NCBI GenBank assembly: GCA_003818675.1
Contig: RPPD01000080.1
Coordinates: forward strand, 1 to 8,049
Direction: 5' to 3'
Length of the DNA: 8,049 nucleotides
From: Spirochaetaceae bacterium
Lineage (GTDB): Bacteria; Spirochaetota; Spirochaetia; SZUA-6; RPPD01
A model generated the notes under the pieces. It did no database searches and had not been told where the DNA came from. It saw only the letters and a list, made by a program, of their open reading frames with translations. Positions 7,274 through 8,049 of this stretch are shown here, in pieces. Each line of letters starts with the position of its first letter. Positions within the stretch are counted from its first letter, which is position 1. The position numbers were made by a program, and so were the translations under genes.

Positions 7274-7302
7274 ATAGTAACGATGAAAGCCGACCCTGTC
7301 AA
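7274..7302 (-). promoter_or_regulatory. Sigma-70-type promoter for fabH
   Basis: On the minus strand a perfect TTGACA (7302-7297), a 17-base spacer and TACTAT (7279-7274). Predicted start near 7267, with a leader of about 24 bases. The longer ORF beginning at 7321 would have to start upstream of this promoter, which supports the 7243 start. Confidence 0.72.
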
Positions 7303-7321
7303 TTCTTGGGTTTTTTAACAC

Positions 7322-7405
7322 TTATGTAAAAAGCGAGGCTATCAGTCCTGCTGCCAGGACAAGCATCAGGATGGCGGCATAATACCCGAGCCGGACCAAA
7401 ATCGT
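7322..7405 (-). other. Unassigned hydrophobic frame: small membrane protein or tail of a broken gene
   Basis: Between a TAG (7408-7406) and a TAA (7324-7322) the minus strand encodes 27 residues of which the last 20 or so form an evident membrane segment (RLGYYAAILMLVLAAGLIAS, then LFT and stop). Codons are GC-rich at third positions like those of fabH. The only in-frame start is a TTG at 7399 without a Shine-Dalgarno site, giving 25 residues. One frame over, an ATG at 7469 opens MKLQPITIIPEKQ and runs through a T6 run and AAIDDFGPAR before leaving register, so a single frameshift near 7383-7386 would yield a protein of about 50 residues with a C-terminal membrane anchor. It could be a small single-pass membrane protein, a frameshifted gene, or chance. 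I do not recognise a family. Confidence 0.3.
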
Positions 7406-7467
7406 CTATTGCTGCAAAAAAGGCGCCGGATTGCTTCTCGGGAATTATTGTGATAGGTTGTAATTTC

Positions 7468-8049
7468 ATGAAAAACACACAGACCTTTATCGCAACATGT
7501 CCGCTTTACTGTGAAGACCTGCTCCAGACAGAACTTGAGCGCTTTGGCGCTAAAAATATCACGGCAAGACATGGCGCTGTACATTTCACAGGAACCATCA
7601 TGTCGGCATACTGTGTATGCCTCTGGTCAAGAATTGCGAATACGGTTCTTTATCCCCTTGCAACAGTCAAGGCTTCAAGCAAGGAAGAACTCTTTGAAGC
7701 TCTTGTGAAAATACCCTACTCGGATCACTTTAACGTGGATAAGACCTTTGCGGTTCGGTCTCATCTGTCCGAGACTTTTCTTGACAATACAAATTACGCG
7801 ACTCTTTTTGTCAAGGACGCAATCGCTGATTCCTTCAGGAGCGCCATGAATCGCCGCCCGAATGTTGATGCAGAGCGGCCTGACATTCGCTTTTCATTTT
7901 TTCTGCAAAAAGACGAGGCCACCTTGAGCATCGAACTTTCTTCAGAAAGCCTGCATCGCAGAAGCTATCGCAGGGCAGGCGTGGCCGCGCCTCTGAAGGA
8001 AAACGTGGCGTCCGCCGTTCTTTTGCGAAGCGAGTGGGAGCGATTTGCC
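7468..8049 (+). CDS. rlmL: RlmL-like THUMP-domain 23S rRNA (guanine-N2)-methyltransferase, 3'-partial
   Basis: The first 194 residues of a protein that runs off the window end. By homology it makes N2-methylguanine in 23S rRNA (position 2445 in E. coli) using S-adenosylmethionine. Visible parts: an N-terminal ferredoxin-like segment beginning FIATCPLYCEDLLQTELERFG (7-27, cf. the FAS..GLEELLKTEL opening of RlmL); GAVHFTG (36-42) and LWSRIANTVLYPL (52-64); a THUMP-like region (about 65-155) with FVKDAIADSFR (113-123) and RPNVDAERPDIRF (130-142); then the linker SLHRRSYRRAG (161-171), APLKENVASAVLLRSEW (174-190) that leads into the methyltransferase domain. The AdoMet and NPPY motifs lie beyond the window, so fusion to an RlmK half cannot be judged. 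ATG 7468 fits the family's N-terminus; the only upstream signal is a weak AGG about ten bases away. A GTG at 7450 is an in-frame alternative. It is divergent from fabH, and I found no good promoter for it. Confidence 0.85.
   Translation, partial: MKNTQTFIATCPLYCEDLLQTELERFGAKNITARHGAVHFTGTIMSAYCVCLWSRIANTVLYPLATVKASSKEELFEALVKIPYSDHFNVDKTFAVRSHLSETFLDNTNYATLFVKDAIADSFRSAMNRRPNVDAERPDIRFSFFLQKDEATLSIELSSESLHRRSYRRAGVAAPLKENVASAVLLRSEWERFA

Noticed and set aside
7345..7360. GTCCTG-CTGC-CAGGAC hairpin as a terminator
   Set aside because: The stem is perfect but short, has no T run on either side, and lies within the Leu/Ala-rich hydrophobic frame, where repeated CTG/GCA codons create it.
7467..7470. 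Overlapping ATG codons on both strands (CATG) as divergent gene starts
   Set aside because: CATG is palindromic, so this occurs by chance at many starts; the minus-strand ATG has no ribosome binding site. It is kept only as part of the frameshift idea for the hydrophobic frame.
7366..7584. 72-residue minus-strand ORF starting MYSAMSCRD
   Set aside because: Most of it is antisense to the well-supported rlmL start region and the sequence looks random; it also has no Shine-Dalgarno site.

Overview
The window comes from a bacterium with a fermentative or anaerobic style of central metabolism. The clearest sign is a full-length homodimeric-type pyruvate:ferredoxin/flavodoxin oxidoreductase (nifJ, minus strand). 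Sigma-70-type promoters, GAGGA-type ribosome binding sites and ATG/TTG starts are all readable. The lineage cannot be fixed from the sequence alone. A short KtrA/TrkA-type potassium regulator next to a histidine-kinase-like-ATPase + HDOD fusion reminds me of Spirochaetota, but that is an impression and was not tested by search.

Layout. Bases 1-597 (+) carry the C-terminal part of a TrkA/KtrA-family RCK protein whose start lies before the window. Bases 706-2217 (+) carry a 503-residue regulator with an N-terminal GHKL/HATPase-like module and a C-terminal HDOD module. It has its own promoter (TTGAAA-17-TATAGT) and a TTG start set by a good Shine-Dalgarno site. Bases 2218-2480 are a convergent gap with no convincing gene; they hold one tiny ORF with a good ribosome binding site and a strong intrinsic terminator serving nifJ. 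Bases 2481-6056 (-) are nifJ. Bases 6057-6262 hold the nifJ leader and promoter (TTGACG-17-TATTAT), with an inverted repeat right at the predicted transcription start. Bases 6263-7243 (-) are fabH, with its own promoter (TTGACA-17-TACTAT). Bases 7244-7467 separate the divergent fabH and rlmL genes and contain an unassigned hydrophobic reading frame on the minus strand. From 7468 to the window end (+) is the N-terminal part of an RlmL-like THUMP-domain 23S rRNA guanine methyltransferase.

How the genes fit together. NifJ makes acetyl-CoA, CO2 and reduced ferredoxin/flavodoxin from pyruvate. FabH consumes acetyl-CoA (or another acyl-CoA) to start fatty acid synthesis. The two lie in tandem with no clear terminator between them, so some read-through is possible, although each has its own promoter. 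The potassium regulator, the HATPase-HDOD regulator and the rRNA methyltransferase have no evident pathway link to these two or to one another. I see no mobile element, CRISPR array, tRNA or rRNA. Most of the window is ordinary core-genome content; the less ordinary parts are the HATPase-HDOD fusion with a degenerate nucleotide-binding box, the nifJ leader dyad and the orphan hydrophobic frame upstream of fabH.
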